From: Sphingobacterium psychroaquaticum
GTDB lineage: Bacteria > Bacteroidota > Bacteroidia > Sphingobacteriales > Sphingobacteriaceae
Assembly (NCBI RefSeq): GCF_900177625.1
Contig: NZ_FXAU01000004.1
Coordinates: 186,001 to 250,000, forward strand
Direction: 5' to 3'
DNA: 64,000 nt
Shown here: one piece after another, positions 62,644-64,000 of the stretch
Layout: every line of letters starts with the position of its first letter
How positions within the stretch are numbered: position 1 is the first letter of the stretch
Made by a program: the position numbers and the translations under genes
The notes under the pieces: model-generated
The model's input: the letters and a program-made list of their open reading frames with translations, nothing else
Told to the model about the DNA's origin: nothing
Database searches by the model: none

Positions 62644-63999
62644 CTATTTCTTCAACCACTCCTCAATTAACGTCTTGAGTTTGGGATCTGACGGTCGTGG
62701 GCTATCGGCGGAAATTAGATTTCCATTCTTATCTATCAAAATGTATCGCGGAATACTATTTACTGCATAAGCAGTAGACAAGGGGTTTCCGACGCCTGCG
62801 TGGAGTTGAATTCCTTTTAAGTGTTTAGTCTTTACATACTCCTCCCACTTTGGTTTATCCTGATCTGTAGAAATTCCAACAAACGCTACCGCTTGGTTCT
62901 TGAATTCCTCGTTCAATTTTTCCCAATGTGGTTCTTCCGCACGACATGGACCACACCATGTTGCCCATACATCCAATAGAACAACTTTTCCTTTCAGATC
63001 ATTTAACCCGACAACTTTTCCTTTGACATCCGGAAATTTAAACTGAAATGCAGGCACGCCTGTTTTTGTTTCCACCAACTTAGTTTCCACCGCTAGAGCA
63101 CGCTGCTGTTGTTCTGGCAACAGAAAGTATTTCTTATATTGGTCGTTCATTTCTTGGAAATCATTGTATGAACGAGCCCCCTCGAGACGTTGTAAAATAT
63201 ATTGTCCTTTCAACACATCCGAAGGAATTGCAGCGATCTGCTCATCGAGCTCCGGCATTTTCCCAGAAGGCATCTTACGGAACACTAAAGACGACAAAAA
63301 TCGATCGCCATAAGGTAGATTCAACAAATTCTCTGTCAGATACTGGTCTGCATTAAATGACGTATAATATTCACTCATTTCCTCCTTACTCGGATGTGCT
63401 GTACGTGGCATATAAAGATATGAAATTGCATAGTACGCAAAATCCGTTGATACGATTGTTGGGAAAAGTTTATCAAAAGTTGCATTTCCAGTCTTTACGG
63501 AATTTCCTATTCCTGCAATCTGCCCCTTCATTGCCTCTACCTCAGGAAAAAAATCCACATAGGTACTCATACCGCCAGGAGTTGTGCCTTTTACCTTGAA
63601 ACTTTTCGATTTTTGGTCCCAAGCGTACAGCGCTTCATTCTCTTTACTATTCTTTCCCACCAACACGTAACCATCCTTATTCAGTGTAAGATTTAAGTCT
63701 TCATTTCCGCGAAAATAGAAACGATTAAACCCTTGCTGGCTTAAAGGGCTTCCTGTGCCTATCGAATAAAACCCTTCATACTCCGGCACAAACCTAAAAC
63801 CAAAGCGTCCCTTCTCATCGGGTGTAGACGTTGCTATCTCCACCAAACGACCATTCAACACTTTATACAGTCCTACTTTCTTTGCAGCCGTACCTTCCAC
63901 CACTCCGGTAATATTACTCGGCGCTTGCGCATAAGTTAAAAACGTTGTTGCAACAGCAACAAGAACAAACATTATTTTTTTAATCATCTTAAACTTCAT
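62644..63999 (-). CDS. TlpA-family thiol-disulfide oxidoreductase with N-terminal DUF4369-like region
   Basis: A protein of up to 451 residues at the window edge. A signal peptide ends TYAQ; residues about 28-150 are a strand-rich region starting NITGVVEGTAAKKVGLY, like the DUF4369 domain of Bacteroidota thioredoxin proteins; a helical middle follows; the last ~140 residues are a TlpA/ResA thioredoxin domain with active site CGPC in WATWCGPCRAEEPHW and cis-Pro in SIPRYILIDKNGN. It would act in periplasmic disulfide exchange. The first ATG is at 63997-63999; the second, four codons in (63987), gives a more usual signal peptide and may be the true start. Upstream context is outside the window. 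Confidence 0.88.
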   Translation of the reverse strand: MKFKMIKKIMFVLVAVATTFLTYAQAPSNITGVVEGTAAKKVGLYKVLNGRLVEIATSTPDEKGRFGFRFVPEYEGFYSIGTGSPLSQQGFNRFYFRGNEDLNLTLNKDGYVLVGKNSKENEALYAWDQKSKSFKVKGTTPGGMSTYVDFFPEVEAMKGQIAGIGNSVKTGNATFDKLFPTIVSTDFAYYAISYLYMPRTAHPSKEEMSEYYTSFNADQYLTENLLNLPYGDRFLSSLVFRKMPSGKMPELDEQIAAIPSDVLKGQYILQRLEGARSYNDFQEMNDQYKKYFLLPEQQQRALAVETKLVETKTGVPAFQFKFPDVKGKVVGLNDLKGKVVLLDVWATWCGPCRAEEPHWEKLNEEFKNQAVAFVGISTDQDKPKWEEYVKTKHLKGIQLHAGVGNPLSTAYAVNSIPRYILIDKNGNLISADSPRPSDPKLKTLIEEWLKK

Positions 64000-64000
64000 T

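Noticed and set aside
1..64000. CRISPR arrays, insertion sequences, phage genes, attachment sites
   Set aside because: No regularly spaced repeats, transposase or integrase genes, terminal inverted repeats, or tRNA-associated direct repeats were seen.

Overview
The window looks like chromosome of a Bacteroidota bacterium of the Sphingobacteriaceae, most likely Sphingobacterium or a close relative. The evidence is three tandem SusC/SusD pairs, a fused lpxC-fabZ gene, porX, a GldB-like lipoprotein, and recurrent promoter boxes of the Bacteroidota type (TTTG about 19 bases before TAnnTTTG). The genus is inferred from protein style; no 16S rRNA is present. I see no insertion sequence, prophage, CRISPR array or rRNA.

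Layout. 1-3.9 kb: partial gldB-like gene, a small beta-barrel protein, nadE and a DUF4136 lipoprotein. 4.3-19.5 kb: three minus-strand SusC/SusD pairs, each with its own promoter, a long untranslated leader (about 135-215 bases) and a terminator; no glycoside hydrolase or regulator accompanies them, so their substrates are unknown. 19.8-24.8 kb: trmD, then a trp locus (attenuator, trpE, small ORF, trpG, trpC) and a dus gene. 24.9-27.5 kb: a TonB-dependent receptor behind a TPP riboswitch. 27.5-39.3 kb: housekeeping and mixed metabolism (dtd, MazG-like, flippase, acylphosphatase, amidohydrolase, nuclease/phosphatase, ggt, rmuC, a degenerate arginase-fold protein, an SDR protein and a SerB-SerA fusion). 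39.4-46.1 kb: folate salvage, efp and a lipid A cluster (ABC ATPase, lpxA, lpxC-fabZ, lpxD, HD protein). 46.3-54.3 kb: porX, tsaE, an ECF sigma/anti-sigma/outer-membrane trio, an ABC ATPase, a TlpA thioredoxin, an esterase and alanine dehydrogenase. 54.4-64 kb: a CapD-type sugar dehydratase, TPR protein, ribH, small secreted proteins, ytxJ, a GH20 hexosaminidase, tRNA-Glu and a second TlpA-type protein cut by the window edge.

Most notable: (i) a complete ribosome-mediated trp attenuator whose 25-residue leader peptide has three consecutive Trp codons and whose antiterminator and terminator stems are mutually exclusive; (ii) the trp operon behind it lacks trpD, trpF, trpB and trpA but has a small translationally coupled ORF between trpE and trpG; (iii) a TPP riboswitch controlling an outer-membrane receptor; (iv) an arginase-fold protein that has lost half of its metal ligands; (v) a phosphoserine phosphatase fused to the regulatory remnant of phosphoglycerate dehydrogenase; (vi) several genes whose -10-like (-7) box ends a constant four bases before the start codon, predicting leaderless mRNAs.
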